A stretch of 58,781 bases of DNA from CAYZJV01 sp964482325 (GTDB lineage: Bacteria > Spirochaetota > Spirochaetia > Sphaerochaetales > Sphaerochaetaceae). The position numbers and the translations under genes are program-made. Below are positions 34,474 to 43,472 of this stretch, one piece after another; the stretch's first letter is position 1, and each line of letters opens with the position of its first letter. The notes beneath the pieces are model-generated. The model worked only from the letters and a program-made list of their open reading frames with translations, did no database searches and was not told the DNA's origin. Location: NCBI GenBank assembly GCA_964482325.1, contig CAYZXD010000013.1, positions 1 through 58,781 on the forward strand, given 5' to 3'.

Positions 34474-35079
34474 ATGAAATATGTAGCAATAGATTTTGAA
34501 ACGGCAAATAACGATCCGACGAGCGCTTGCTCAGTAGGTTTAGCGAAAATGGAAGATGGGGAGTTGATCGATTCTTTTTACTCACTCATTCTTCCCCCCT
34601 CACGCTATTTTTCTCCGATGAATATTTCTATCCACGGCATTTATCCTGAAGATGTCGCAGAAGCCCCCGAGTTCGATCTCATCTGGCCTGAGATACTGTT
34701 GTTTATTGGCGACAGTCTGCTCATTGCACACAATGCTCCATTTGACATGGGCATCCTTCGCGCGATGCTCACTCATTATGAACTCCCGATACCGCCGTTG
34801 CGATACACCTGTACGGTGAAAATCTCCCGTTCCATCTGGCCGCAATTTCCCAACCATAAGCTTACCGACCTTTCTCGGCGGTTCGGCTTTGATTATCGGG
34901 CGCATTATGCCCTTGATGATGCCGTAAACTGTGCTCGGTTGTTTCATGCTGCATGTCCGTGTAAATCTGAACATGAAACGGTGCAGTTTTTCCTTGATCG
35001 GGGGATTCGTTTTCAACGATTGACTGGAGGATATGCCCCGATAGAGGTTCCTGAGACCCAGGGTGATCTCCTGCTGTAA
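34474..35079 (+). CDS. 3'-5' exonuclease, DnaQ/epsilon-like (DEDDh)
   Basis: 201 residues. Exo I is VAIDFETAN (D7, E9), Exo II is LIAHNAPFDMGIL, and Exo III is HYALDDAVNCARLF, with the H/D spacing of DEDDh nucleases. Stand-alone proteins of this type act in DNA repair or RNA trimming and are distinct from the replicative epsilon subunit. The C-terminal ~40 residues are not conserved. It is a single gene with weak Shine-Dalgarno (TAGGA) upstream. Confidence 0.88.
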   Translation: MKYVAIDFETANNDPTSACSVGLAKMEDGELIDSFYSLILPPSRYFSPMNISIHGIYPEDVAEAPEFDLIWPEILLFIGDSLLIAHNAPFDMGILRAMLTHYELPIPPLRYTCTVKISRSIWPQFPNHKLTDLSRRFGFDYRAHYALDDAVNCARLFHAACPCKSEHETVQFFLDRGIRFQRLTGGYAPIEVPETQGDLLL

Positions 35080-35158
35080 CTCGGCGCGGCCATATTGGCG
35101 AATATTGACAAAACGGTAGAATGTCGGTATCGTGCGTGAACTAAGTGGGGATAAGGTA

Positions 35159-35521
35159 ATGACAAAGGGTCAGGCGGAAGCAAAGATAAGCGAAGCAGTC
35201 AGTGCCTTTGAACTGAACTATATGGGGCGTGGTCCTACGCAGATCAAGACAATTATTTGTCAGGATTTAATTATTATACGGCTCAAGGGTTTTCTAAGTC
35301 AGGTGGAAAAGAAGCTGGCAGAGAGTAGCCAAGGAGTTGAGTTATTAAAACGATTTCGGACTAATCTGTTTGCCTGCGCTGGTGAGTTTTTTGAATCGAA
35401 AATAAAAGAGGTGGTTGATGTCACGGTAGTGAGCTTGCATTCTGATGTCAGCACCCGTACAGGAGAAAAGATCATAGTGGTCACTTTGGCGGAAAATCTG
35501 GAGAATACCTTTGCCCGCTGA
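35159..35521 (+). CDS. DUF2294 protein
   Basis: 120 residues from ATG 35159 (GGGGATAAGG upstream); GTG 35132 is in frame. The sequence MGRGPTQIKTIICQDLIIIR with L-K-G-F-L-S and later D-V-T-V-V-S-L-H-S-D-V-S-T-R-T-G-E matches DUF2294, a small soluble family of unknown function often seen in spirochaetes, cyanobacteria and firmicutes. It ends before a terminator at 35589-35637 and appears monocistronic. Confidence 0.8.
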   Translation: MTKGQAEAKISEAVSAFELNYMGRGPTQIKTIICQDLIIIRLKGFLSQVEKKLAESSQGVELLKRFRTNLFACAGEFFESKIKEVVDVTVVSLHSDVSTRTGEKIIVVTLAENLENTFAR

Positions 35522-35588
35522 TGGTGTATTGCACATGTGAAAGTATAGAGGAAGACAACGAGAACGGTTGAAAAACCAGTCACGAAGT

Positions 35589-35637
35589 AATCCAGTATGT
35601 TTCGGTATTTGCCGAGATGTGCTGGATTTTTTTATGT
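35589..35637 (+). terminator. Rho-independent terminator after the DUF2294 gene
   Basis: AATCCAG (35589-35595) pairs with CTGGATT (35622-35628), with an inner CGG/CCG pairing, followed directly by a run of T. It lies 68 bp past the DUF2294 stop. Confidence 0.7.
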
Positions 35638-35639
35638 TT

Positions 35640-35661
35640 TTCCGGGATCTGATACCCGGAA
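35640..35661 (+). promoter_or_regulatory. leader hairpin before the DUF4914 gene
   Basis: TTCCGGG (35640-35646) pairs with CCCGGAA (35655-35661), 38 bp upstream of the DUF4914 start. No T-run follows. Function unknown; it may be a 5' stabilising hairpin or a weak attenuator. It was compared with the TPP riboswitch because of a CTGAGAGG just downstream, but the rest of that element is missing. Confidence 0.35.
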
Positions 35662-35698
35662 TAGATAACCGATACCCGATTGCTGAGAGGAAAAACGA

Positions 35699-37576
35699 AT
35701 GAACAATGTGATGGAAAAAATGAAATTACCCCAAGAATTGCGTGCTGTGCTGCAAGCCGGAAGGCGGGTAACCATCCCCAAATCACGAGGTGAATTGCTG
35801 GAAATGGCCATGGGAGGAACAGGGTGCAATTTCTTTGAAGTATCTTATGACGTTCCCGGCAAAGGACGTGTAGTTGAGGCGACCGTAGCCAGATGTAAAA
35901 ATGGAGCAGTGGTAAACTACGATGATGTCTATATGCGACGTCGCGACCCTGAATGCATGTTGATTGCCGATTCAGGTATTACCGACAAGACCCGGTATGA
36001 AACGGTGTATGGGTCTGATTTTTCCTCCTTGCGAGATGAAACCTTTTCCTGGCTGGCAAAGACTGATTTGATTTTGATGCCGTTTTATTCGGGAAGTTCT
36101 GAAATGGGAACTCCCAGCCTGCTGGTTGCTCCGGATAACGCAGGCTTCTTCGCTGGTGGACTTGCAGATCTGCAAGGATTTATTCCGTCTGATGATATTC
36201 CTGAGGACTTCACCCCTGAAGCTATTATCTATCTAGCTCCTACATTCCGACATACCCACTTTGATGGGAAACAGATGGTTATACATAATCGGTTGGATTC
36301 CGTATACGAGATGTTTGCCTATAATCTGTATCCTGGTCCGAGTGCCAAGAAGGGTGTTTATGGAGTATTGCTGAATCGGGGAGAAAAAGAGGGCTGGGTT
36401 ACCGTCCATGGATCAACCGTGTTGGTGATCACTCCTTATGACAATGTTATTACCATCATGCATGAAGGAGCGAGCGGAGGCGGAAAAAGTGAAATGGTTG
36501 AGGGGATTCATCGGGACCTTGACGGTCGCATTCTCCTCAGCGTGAATTCGCTGACAGATGAAAAGATGTATCTGGATCTGATCGAACCCTGTGAACTTAA
36601 GCCGGTAACTGATGATATGGCACTGTGCCATCCTTCATTGCAGAACGAGAGTGGAAAGCTGGTTGTTCGTGATGCAGAAGATGGATGGTTTCTCAGAACA
36701 AACCACATCACCCGATATGGTACCGATCCGTATCTGGAAGAGCTGTGTGTGCATCCTTCAGAACCGCTCATCTTTCTTAATTATGAGACCGTTCCCGGTT
36801 CAACGTGTCTGATCTGGGAGCATATCATGGATGCTCCAGGGAAACCCTGTCCCAACCCACGGGTCATTATGCCGAGAAGATTAGTTCCCCATATTGTCGA
36901 TACGCCTGTAGAGGTGGATATCAGGAGTTTTGGGGTTCGAACCCCTCCGTGTTCCAAAGAACATCCCACCTACGGTATCATCGGACTGTTTCATATTCTC
37001 CCTCCGGCACTTGCCTGGTTGTGGCGCCTGGTTGCCCCGAGAGGACATGATAATCCCAGCATAAATGACTCAGAAGGCATGAGTAGCGAAGGGGTTGGTT
37101 CGTATTGGCCGTTTGCAACCGGGAAAATGGTTGATCAGGCGAATTTACTGCTGAGACAGATAACTGCTCACCCGAATACCCGTTATATTCTTGTTCCAAA
37201 TCAGCATATTGGTGTGTATCAGGTTGGATTTATGCCCCAGTGGATTGCTCGGGAATATCTTGCACGACGGGGAAGCGCCCGTTTCCAGTCACACCAGATT
37301 GAACATGCCCGGAATCCATTGCTGGGATACGCTCTGCGCAGTGTGAAAGTGGATGGTGCCTATATTCCCAAAGAGTTGTTAGAGGTACACCGGCAGGTTG
37401 AGGTAGGGGATGAGGGATATGATGCCGGTTCGCTCATCCTTTCTGATTTTTTCAAGAAGGAACTGAAGAAGTTTTTAGTCCCGGATTTGGATCCATTAGG
37501 ACGAAGCATTATCGAGACATGCATGCGTGATGGTGAACTGCAAGATTATCTGCAATTGATTCCTATGAAAATCTGA
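35699..37576 (+). CDS. DUF4914 protein with PEPCK-like P-loop
   Basis: 625 residues, a large conserved family without known function. A nucleotide-binding loop GASGGGKS lies at 257-264, preceded by a hydrophobic strand, resembling the kinase loop of phosphoenolpyruvate carboxykinase (G-x-S-G-x-G-K-T). Other conserved-looking blocks are MPFYSGSSEMGTPSLLVAP (127-145), RHTHFDGKQMVIHNR and EGVGSYWPFATG. No signal peptide or membrane segment, so it is probably a cytosolic ATP/GTP-dependent enzyme or kinase. It is monocistronic, with GAGAGG before the start and a strong terminator after it. Family naming is from recall of the pattern; the P-loop is seen directly. Confidence 0.75.
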   Translation: MNNVMEKMKLPQELRAVLQAGRRVTIPKSRGELLEMAMGGTGCNFFEVSYDVPGKGRVVEATVARCKNGAVVNYDDVYMRRRDPECMLIADSGITDKTRYETVYGSDFSSLRDETFSWLAKTDLILMPFYSGSSEMGTPSLLVAPDNAGFFAGGLADLQGFIPSDDIPEDFTPEAIIYLAPTFRHTHFDGKQMVIHNRLDSVYEMFAYNLYPGPSAKKGVYGVLLNRGEKEGWVTVHGSTVLVITPYDNVITIMHEGASGGGKSEMVEGIHRDLDGRILLSVNSLTDEKMYLDLIEPCELKPVTDDMALCHPSLQNESGKLVVRDAEDGWFLRTNHITRYGTDPYLEELCVHPSEPLIFLNYETVPGSTCLIWEHIMDAPGKPCPNPRVIMPRRLVPHIVDTPVEVDIRSFGVRTPPCSKEHPTYGIIGLFHILPPALAWLWRLVAPRGHDNPSINDSEGMSSEGVGSYWPFATGKMVDQANLLLRQITAHPNTRYILVPNQHIGVYQVGFMPQWIAREYLARRGSARFQSHQIEHARNPLLGYALRSVKVDGAYIPKELLEVHRQVEVGDEGYDAGSLILSDFFKKELKKFLVPDLDPLGRSIIETCMRDGELQDYLQLIPMKI

Positions 37577-37594
37577 TCTGATTGTATGACTGTG

Positions 37595-37621
37595 ATACCT
37601 GAGCCTGATCGGCTCAGGTAT
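37595..37621. terminator. bidirectional terminator between DUF4914 and sua5
   Basis: ATACCTGAGCC (37595-37605) pairs exactly with GGCTCAGGTAT (37611-37621) around a five-base loop. It lies between two convergent genes, 19 bp and 5 bp from their stops, and can serve both. Confidence 0.75.
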
Positions 37622-37625
37622 GCTA

Positions 37626-39038
37626 TTATTCAGGGGCTTTATAAGCTGCCTTTCTGAGGCGGTTGTTAACCGCAATGCCGATACCGTGTTCGGGGAGCAG
37701 TTTGACTACCAGTAGCGACAGTGATAACTTGTCGAGTCTTCTCATCGCCTGATAAAGACGCTTTGCCGCCTCAGCAGGATTTTTCGAAGGACTCAAGTAC
37801 TCCACCGGACCAAGAAAGTCTCTATCATGTGAACCGAATAAGAGGATGCCGACATCGCTTCGCGATTGGTATTCACTGAGATCCTCGACGATTCGGAGCG
37901 GGGTAGTGGTGGCATAATGACTGGCAAGAAGACCGGGGCTTGACGATGTATCGACATCCTCATCGTGCTTATCTGAAAATATTGGACCGATACAATCCTC
38001 TATTTCCTCCTGGTGTATTCCTCCTGGTCTCAGAATTCTCGGTGTTTCTTCAATAAATGAGATTACTGTAGATTCAATACCGACTACGCAGGCCCCACCG
38101 TCAATGATCATGTTGCAGGAATCTGCTAACTGTTCATGGACATGTCGAGCGGTTGTAGGACTGGTGCACCCAAATAGATTTGCACTTGGAGCGGCAACCG
38201 GTTTTCCCGAAAGACGGATTAGTTCTCTTGCTAATACATGTTCTGGCATACGAATAGCCACCGTATCGGTCCCTGCAGTCACTAGAGGAGGAATGAGTGG
38301 GGATCGCGGGAGTACAATGGTCAGGGGTCCCGGCCAGAAACGATTGATCAATTGTTCGGCTTTATCCGGCAGTTCAGTGATTAACGGCATCATCTGCTCC
38401 CTGCTTGCCACATGTACAATCAACGGATCATAGAGGGGGCGCTTCTTAGCGGTGAAAATGTGGTCCACTGCTTCTGCATTTGTGGCATCTGCACCCAATC
38501 CGTATACCGTTTCAGTTGGGAATGCCACCAACTTTCCCTCTCTGATCATCTGTGCTCCTTCAATGAGGGCTTTTTCCAGATACCGGTACGGTTGTGGGTG
38601 TTCAAGTATCCAATTCACCATGTCGGCAATATGGTGAAAGTTGAGTGTGATGGTTTCAGGAAGATACACGAATGCATTGCGTTCATCAGATGCATGAAAA
38701 ACCGAAACTGTATAATCGGATGTCATATAAGCACATCGTTCACACGGTATGTCATGCTCTTCAAGATATGTCCGCACCATGGCAATTGCTGATGGAGTGT
38801 CTGTGGATTTCCCGACAGTCGGGCCGGATATACCCAGCACAGTTTCGATATCCTGCTGTTTTTCTCCTACAAAAAGAAGGTTATGCTGCTGCTGTAATTT
38901 TTGCATATAGGATCGGAGGTGTTCAACCGATACCGATGCTTCACCCCTACGCTGCGTTATTTCGAGTTCTTGTGCAAGTAATTGACTATCAATGAAGATT
39001 GCTGAACCATCTTCATCTGTGCTATTGGTGAACTTCAC
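37626..39038 (-). CDS. L-threonylcarbamoyladenylate synthase (Sua5 type) with N-terminal extension
   Basis: 470 residues. Residues about 153-345 are a YrdC domain (VAFPTETVYGLGADATN, KKRPLYDPLIVHVAS, PSANLFGCTSPT), and the C-terminal ~110 are a Sua5 domain with SPGLLASHYATTTPLR. It makes the threonylcarbamoyl-AMP used for tRNA t6A37. The unusual part is the first ~150 residues, which are not found in standard ~350-residue Sua5. They contain two cysteines in C-E-R-C (99-102) and YLPETITLNFHHIADMVNW. The first ATG gives this extension, with GGGGGAAC upstream, and no internal start has a better site. Confidence 0.88.
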   Translation of the reverse strand: MKFTNSTDEDGSAIFIDSQLLAQELEITQRRGEASVSVEHLRSYMQKLQQQHNLLFVGEKQQDIETVLGISGPTVGKSTDTPSAIAMVRTYLEEHDIPCERCAYMTSDYTVSVFHASDERNAFVYLPETITLNFHHIADMVNWILEHPQPYRYLEKALIEGAQMIREGKLVAFPTETVYGLGADATNAEAVDHIFTAKKRPLYDPLIVHVASREQMMPLITELPDKAEQLINRFWPGPLTIVLPRSPLIPPLVTAGTDTVAIRMPEHVLARELIRLSGKPVAAPSANLFGCTSPTTARHVHEQLADSCNMIIDGGACVVGIESTVISFIEETPRILRPGGIHQEEIEDCIGPIFSDKHDEDVDTSSSPGLLASHYATTTPLRIVEDLSEYQSRSDVGILLFGSHDRDFLGPVEYLSPSKNPAEAAKRLYQAMRRLDKLSLSLLVVKLLPEHGIGIAVNNRLRKAAYKAPE

Positions 39039-39146
39039 GAGTGGTTCCCCCTATCTGCGATCAGCATATAGTATATCGGGAACATAAATAGCCAATCAAT
39101 ACATCGAAGTCTATCACATTGAATCGATTTACTGATGCTTTCCTGC

Positions 39147-39175
39147 TTGCAGTTACGATGATCCGATGCTAAGAT
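39147..39175 (+). promoter_or_regulatory. promoter of the rubrerythrin gene
   Basis: TTGCAG (39147-39152), 17-bp spacer, TAAGAT (39170-39175). Two direct ATTTGAA repeats (39176-39206 region) follow the -10 element and could be a regulator site for the Fur/PerR-like protein, though they do not fit the PerR box well. Confidence 0.5.
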
Positions 39176-39222
39176 AATTTGAAATCAATTCATTTGAATG
39201 AGAAATACCTTGGGAGGATTAC

Positions 39223-39765
39223 ATGGACCTGAAAGGCTCAAAGACCGAAAAAAATCTGCATGAAGCATTTGCGGGTGAATCAATGGCTCGTAACAAGTAC
39301 AGTTACTGGGCAAGCAAGGCAAGAAAAGATGGCTACCAGCAGATTGCTGATCTATTTGAAGAGACTGCCGATAACGAGAGAATGCATGCAAAGCTCTGGT
39401 TTAAAGCCCTGCAAGAGGGTGGTGATATTGCAGATACGGCAACAAACCTGAAGATGGCGGCTGAAGGGGAACACTATGAGTGGACCGATATGTACAAGAA
39501 CTTCGCCATCGAAGCCCGGGAAGAGGGATTCACTAAAATTGCTGCGCTGTTTGAGGGAGTAGCAAAGATTGAGAAAGAGCATGAAGCCCGTTATCTCGCA
39601 CTGCTGAAGAATGTGGAAGAGGAAGTGGTTTTCTCACGAAGCGAAGAGCAGATCTGGAAGTGCGGTGTGTGTGGTCATATCCATATCGGCAAGAAAGCTC
39701 CTGCCGTATGTCCGATCTGTGCACATCCTCAGTCACACTTCGAAATTGCTGCCCGAAATTATTAA
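39223..39765 (+). CDS. rbr: rubrerythrin
   Basis: 180 residues. The N-terminal ~140 residues are a diiron four-helix domain with paired E-x-x-H motifs (ETADNERMHAKLWF and EGVAKIEKEHEARY). The C-terminal rubredoxin-like part has two CxxC knuckles (W-K-C-G-V-C-G-H-I and C-P-I-C-A-H-P). It reduces hydrogen peroxide in anaerobes using reduced rubredoxin or NADH. GGGAGG lies upstream of the start. It is monocistronic and ends at a strong terminator shared with the convergent reductase gene. Confidence 0.95.
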   Translation: MDLKGSKTEKNLHEAFAGESMARNKYSYWASKARKDGYQQIADLFEETADNERMHAKLWFKALQEGGDIADTATNLKMAAEGEHYEWTDMYKNFAIEAREEGFTKIAALFEGVAKIEKEHEARYLALLKNVEEEVVFSRSEEQIWKCGVCGHIHIGKKAPAVCPICAHPQSHFEIAARNY

Positions 39766-39782
39766 TTTGGGGATTGCTGGCA

Positions 39783-39809
39783 TAAAGGGACGTGATGAGC
39801 GTCCCTTTA
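39783..39809. terminator. bidirectional terminator between rubrerythrin and aldo/keto reductase genes
   Basis: TAAAGGGACG (39783-39792) pairs exactly with CGTCCCTTTA (39800-39809) around a seven-base loop, between two convergent genes. Confidence 0.75.
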
Positions 39810-39810
39810 A

Positions 39811-40911
39811 TTACATCTGGGCTATGTGTGCCAATCGATCGATGATGGGCAGTTTCTGGGTACAGAGAGCCTCACACTGTCCACAGGCGATACACGATGC
39901 TGCCTGTTCGGTACTGACTCCCCAATGATCCTCCATCCGGTTCAATACTTTTGCTGTATCACCGTTACTCAGCAGGTACATGTTGTAGGAATCAAGCAGT
40001 TTTGGAATGGGAATCTCCACGGGACAGGAATCACAGTATCCACAGGTGGTACATAAGGTGTTCAGTTCAGTACTCAGATAGCCCGCCATCTGTTCCAGAT
40101 AATCAGGAGAGGTTTCCTCCAGAAGTTCTGCTGCCTGCATATTCTCCTGCACCTCTTCAATGCTGCTGAATCCCACAAGTGCGAGTGTGGCAATATTCTG
40201 GGAGAGTATGAACTGTAAAGCTGAAACTGCAAGGGAACGATCTTCTTTTTTCAAAAATGAAAAATAATCAGGGTGAGCCGGTATAATGCCCCCACCGAGA
40301 GGATTCATCGTTGCAATACCCAGTCCGGCTTTATGACATGCTTCGATTCCTTTCTGTCGATAGGCAAAATTGACTGCATTGTATCCAAGAGTAACCATCT
40401 CAAATACACCATCATAGGCGATTGAAGCAATTTCTTCACCATTGAGATGAGTAGTGAACCCGATATGGCTGATCAGGCCCTCGTCTTTTGCTTTCAGCAC
40501 GCCTTCATACACTCCGCCTTTTTTCATGAACTCGCGATATTCATCAAGTGTCTTAATTGACCATAGATTATAGAAATCGATGGTTTCAACTCCCAGGCGA
40601 TTAAGGGATTGTTCGATCATCTTCTGTGCTTCATCAGCTGTGGAAGCATTCCAGAGTCCACATTTAGTTGAAACAAAGAATGATGATCGCTCCATGTCAC
40701 GAAACGCTTGGCCAAAAATACTTTCACTGTGCTGATTACAGTAATCGGGTGCCGTATCGAAATAGTTTACGCCGAGGTTGTGCGCTGCCTTCACCACGGC
40801 AACAGCGTCGGTATAATCACCGTGAGCATAGTCCTGCTCACGAAACCGCATACCACCCATTCCAATAATAGACACTTGTTTGCCCGTTTTCCCAAATGTT
40901 CTATACAGCAC
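39811..40911 (-). CDS. aldo/keto reductase with C-terminal Fe-S domain
   Basis: 366 residues from GTG 40911, chosen because CAGGAG is six bases upstream; an ATG at 40935 has none. The N-terminal ~280 residues are an AKR barrel (YRTFGKTGKQVSIIGMGGMR; D-T-A-P-D-Y in place of the usual catalytic D/Y region). The C-terminus has two cysteine clusters: C-T-T-C-G-Y-C-D-S-C-P and C-I-A-C-G-Q-C-E-A-L-C, typical of ferredoxin-fused AKRs. Substrate is unknown. These proteins are frequent in anaerobes. Confidence 0.88.
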   Translation of the reverse strand: MLYRTFGKTGKQVSIIGMGGMRFREQDYAHGDYTDAVAVVKAAHNLGVNYFDTAPDYCNQHSESIFGQAFRDMERSSFFVSTKCGLWNASTADEAQKMIEQSLNRLGVETIDFYNLWSIKTLDEYREFMKKGGVYEGVLKAKDEGLISHIGFTTHLNGEEIASIAYDGVFEMVTLGYNAVNFAYRQKGIEACHKAGLGIATMNPLGGGIIPAHPDYFSFLKKEDRSLAVSALQFILSQNIATLALVGFSSIEEVQENMQAAELLEETSPDYLEQMAGYLSTELNTLCTTCGYCDSCPVEIPIPKLLDSYNMYLLSNGDTAKVLNRMEDHWGVSTEQAASCIACGQCEALCTQKLPIIDRLAHIAQM

Positions 40912-40988
40912 GATCAACTCCTGTACTATCATCAAGAGGCCCCGACAGGAGCCTCTTGGAAATCTTCTTTACCATACCATAGGTATTA

Positions 40989-43472
40989 TCAAATGAACAG
41001 GTTCACCCCGCTTTCTGATGCAGCCTCCATATAGGTGGCAACACCACCGATCTCTATGCCGTCGAGCAATTCAGAAGCATGAATTCCCATAATGTCCATT
41101 GACATCTGGCATGCGACCATGTGTACCCCAGCCATTCGAGCCTGCGTATACATGGAGCGCAACTGATCCACCTGCTTCTGTTTCATCCGCTTTTTCATGA
41201 GTTTTGGACCCATGCCGGCAAAGTTGATCTGTGAAAGAGATAAATCATCCATACCCTTGGGAAGCATACCGGAGAACATCGTTCCCATGAAATCCTTTTT
41301 CACTTTCCCCGGTTTCTTTTTTCTCAGAACGGTTAAGCCCCAGAAAGTGAAGAACATGGTTACTTTTCGTCCTGTTGCTGCGGCTCCATTTGCCAGTACA
41401 AATGCCGCAAGCACACGATCCATGTCATTGGAGAAGACGATGAGAGAAGCGCCATCTGAAGGTGTCGATAGCTGAGTCGCAGTCGAACTTGCGGTTTTGC
41501 CAGGGCCTTTTTCGATGACTGCCTCGATTTTTCCATCTCGTGAATCAAGCGATACCAGTCTATTACCGGTCAGTTTACTCCAGGACTGTACATCCCGGTT
41601 GAATCCTGGATCAGTAGCCAGTACCCGGAGGAAGTCCCCCGGGCTCAGGGCATCCATCGTCTTCTTCATGGTGAGAATCGGGCCGGGGCACTGCAGGCCG
41701 CAGGCATCGACTAAGGTGATAGCATCACTTTGCGGTGCCCGTGGACTTCCGTCTTCTTCGCCGGGATTCGGGGCAAACAGTGCGATATGGGCATCCTGAG
41801 GATGCTCGAGAGCGTCCAATTCGTTTGCAACAGCATGCCATGTCTTATATCCCCCAGTGAGGTTGTAGACTTCTGAAAAACCATGCTGTCGCAGCATACG
41901 TTCAGCCAGATATCCACGAACACCCATGGCACAGAAAACAACCACCGGTCTTCCGGATGGGATTTCAGCATACCTGGTTCGGATCTCAGTGTGGGGGATA
42001 TTTATTGCGCCATCGATGGAGCCCAGATCAAATTCTTCAGGAGTACGCACATCAAGCATAACTGCCTGTTTTGCTTCCATATCAGGTAGATCTCTCCACG
42101 TGATCACCGAGCTGTACCCATCGGAAATATTCTGTGCAATGAATCCGACCATGTTCAGCGGATCTTTTGCGCTTGAATAGGGGGGTGCGTACGCCTGTTC
42201 GAAATCGGCAAGATCCTGTATGGTTCCTCCCATTTTGATATAAGAAGCAAGTACATCGATACGTTTGTCGACTCCATCATAGCCAACCGCCTGTCCACCA
42301 TATAATGTGCCGGTTTGTGGATCATAGAGAATTTTCACTGCCATCTGCAGTGAGTTCGGGTAGTATCCTGCATGGCTTCCTGCATGGGTGATCACTTCAG
42401 CATAGGGAATTTCTGCAAGCGTAAGCTGCTTGCCGGTCATGCCCGTTGAACCTGCCGCAAGATCGAACACCTTGGCAATACTGGTAGCGATTGTTCCGCT
42501 ATAGGGACGACAATGCCCGGTAACAATAGCGTCGGCAACCAGCCGCGCCTGCTTATTTGCCGGTCCGGCAAGGGGAACCGTTACGGGCTGTTTTGTGAAT
42601 GGACTTGGATATTCAATAGCATCGCCCAGAGCTTTGATATGGGGATCACTGGTAGTGAATTGTTCATCTACGGTAATAGCCCCATTTTTTCCCAGAGCCA
42701 GTTTGGCATCATGGGCAAGATGCGTATCGGGCCTCACCCCAATGGACAGAATCACGATATCGCACTCGATCACCGTTTCGGAGTTCAGGGTGACCTGTAT
42801 TGCTCCTTTCTCACGGGAAAAACTTTTCACCCCATCTTTGAGATAGAGGTGAATCCCTTTATCCCGCATATGTTGTTGGACAATTGCCGCCATGTCGTAG
42901 TCGATGACATTCATCACCTGATCAAGTGCTTCCACCAGGGTGACGTTCATTTGCCGTTCTTTTAAATTTTCTGCCATCTCAAGGCCAATGAACCCACCCC
43001 CTACAACAACGGCCCGGGTCGTCTGAGGATCTTCAATCTTCTGGACAATTGCATCGATATCACTTACTGATCGCAGAGAAAATATAGCGGGGTCTTCAAT
43101 CCCAGGTATTCTCGGTCTGAGAGGAGCTGCCCCGGGACTCAGTACTAACGTGTCGTAGTATTGGTCAAACTCATTGCCGCTCTGCAGATCTTTGACATGA
43201 ATACTTTTTTCCTCCCGATTGATTGAGAGGACTTCATGGCGGGTTTTGACTGTGACGTTAAATACTTCGTTGAAGCGCTGTGCTGTCACCACGAATAATC
43301 GTGAACGTTCGGTGATGGTGCCCCCGGCATAATAGGGGAGCCCACAGTTGGCATAACTGATATGTTCTCCTCGTTCGAATAGGACAATCTGGGCCTCTTC
43401 ATCGAGTCTGCGCAGCCGTGCGGCGGTTCCAGCTCCACCGGCGACCCCACCTACTATTACGTATGTTTTCAT
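40989..43472 (-). CDS. CoA-disulfide reductase fused to rhodanese, TusA and DsrE-like domains
   Basis: 827 residues. An FAD/NAD disulfide-reductase core (about 1-450) has VGGVAGGAGTAARLRRLD and the active-site Cys43 in SYANCGLPYY, the position known in CoA-disulfide reductases. A rhodanese domain (about 465-555) has the catalytic loop VVFCAMGVRGY. TusA (about 590-660) shows DACGLQCPGPI. A DsrE/DsrF-like domain (about 675-827) carries conserved C-Q-M-S-M-D. Together they should move sulfane sulfur between CoA, protein persulfides and NAD(P)H. The start overlaps the MarR gene stop by 4 bp. GGAGAC precedes the ATG. Confidence 0.9.
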   Translation of the reverse strand: MKTYVIVGGVAGGAGTAARLRRLDEEAQIVLFERGEHISYANCGLPYYAGGTITERSRLFVVTAQRFNEVFNVTVKTRHEVLSINREEKSIHVKDLQSGNEFDQYYDTLVLSPGAAPLRPRIPGIEDPAIFSLRSVSDIDAIVQKIEDPQTTRAVVVGGGFIGLEMAENLKERQMNVTLVEALDQVMNVIDYDMAAIVQQHMRDKGIHLYLKDGVKSFSREKGAIQVTLNSETVIECDIVILSIGVRPDTHLAHDAKLALGKNGAITVDEQFTTSDPHIKALGDAIEYPSPFTKQPVTVPLAGPANKQARLVADAIVTGHCRPYSGTIATSIAKVFDLAAGSTGMTGKQLTLAEIPYAEVITHAGSHAGYYPNSLQMAVKILYDPQTGTLYGGQAVGYDGVDKRIDVLASYIKMGGTIQDLADFEQAYAPPYSSAKDPLNMVGFIAQNISDGYSSVITWRDLPDMEAKQAVMLDVRTPEEFDLGSIDGAINIPHTEIRTRYAEIPSGRPVVVFCAMGVRGYLAERMLRQHGFSEVYNLTGGYKTWHAVANELDALEHPQDAHIALFAPNPGEEDGSPRAPQSDAITLVDACGLQCPGPILTMKKTMDALSPGDFLRVLATDPGFNRDVQSWSKLTGNRLVSLDSRDGKIEAVIEKGPGKTASSTATQLSTPSDGASLIVFSNDMDRVLAAFVLANGAAATGRKVTMFFTFWGLTVLRKKKPGKVKKDFMGTMFSGMLPKGMDDLSLSQINFAGMGPKLMKKRMKQKQVDQLRSMYTQARMAGVHMVACQMSMDIMGIHASELLDGIEIGGVATYMEAASESGVNLFI

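Noticed and set aside
35640..35698. possible TPP riboswitch before DUF4914
   Set aside because: Only a CTGAGAGG string fits; the second conserved arm and the three-way junction are missing, and DUF4914 has no thiamine link.
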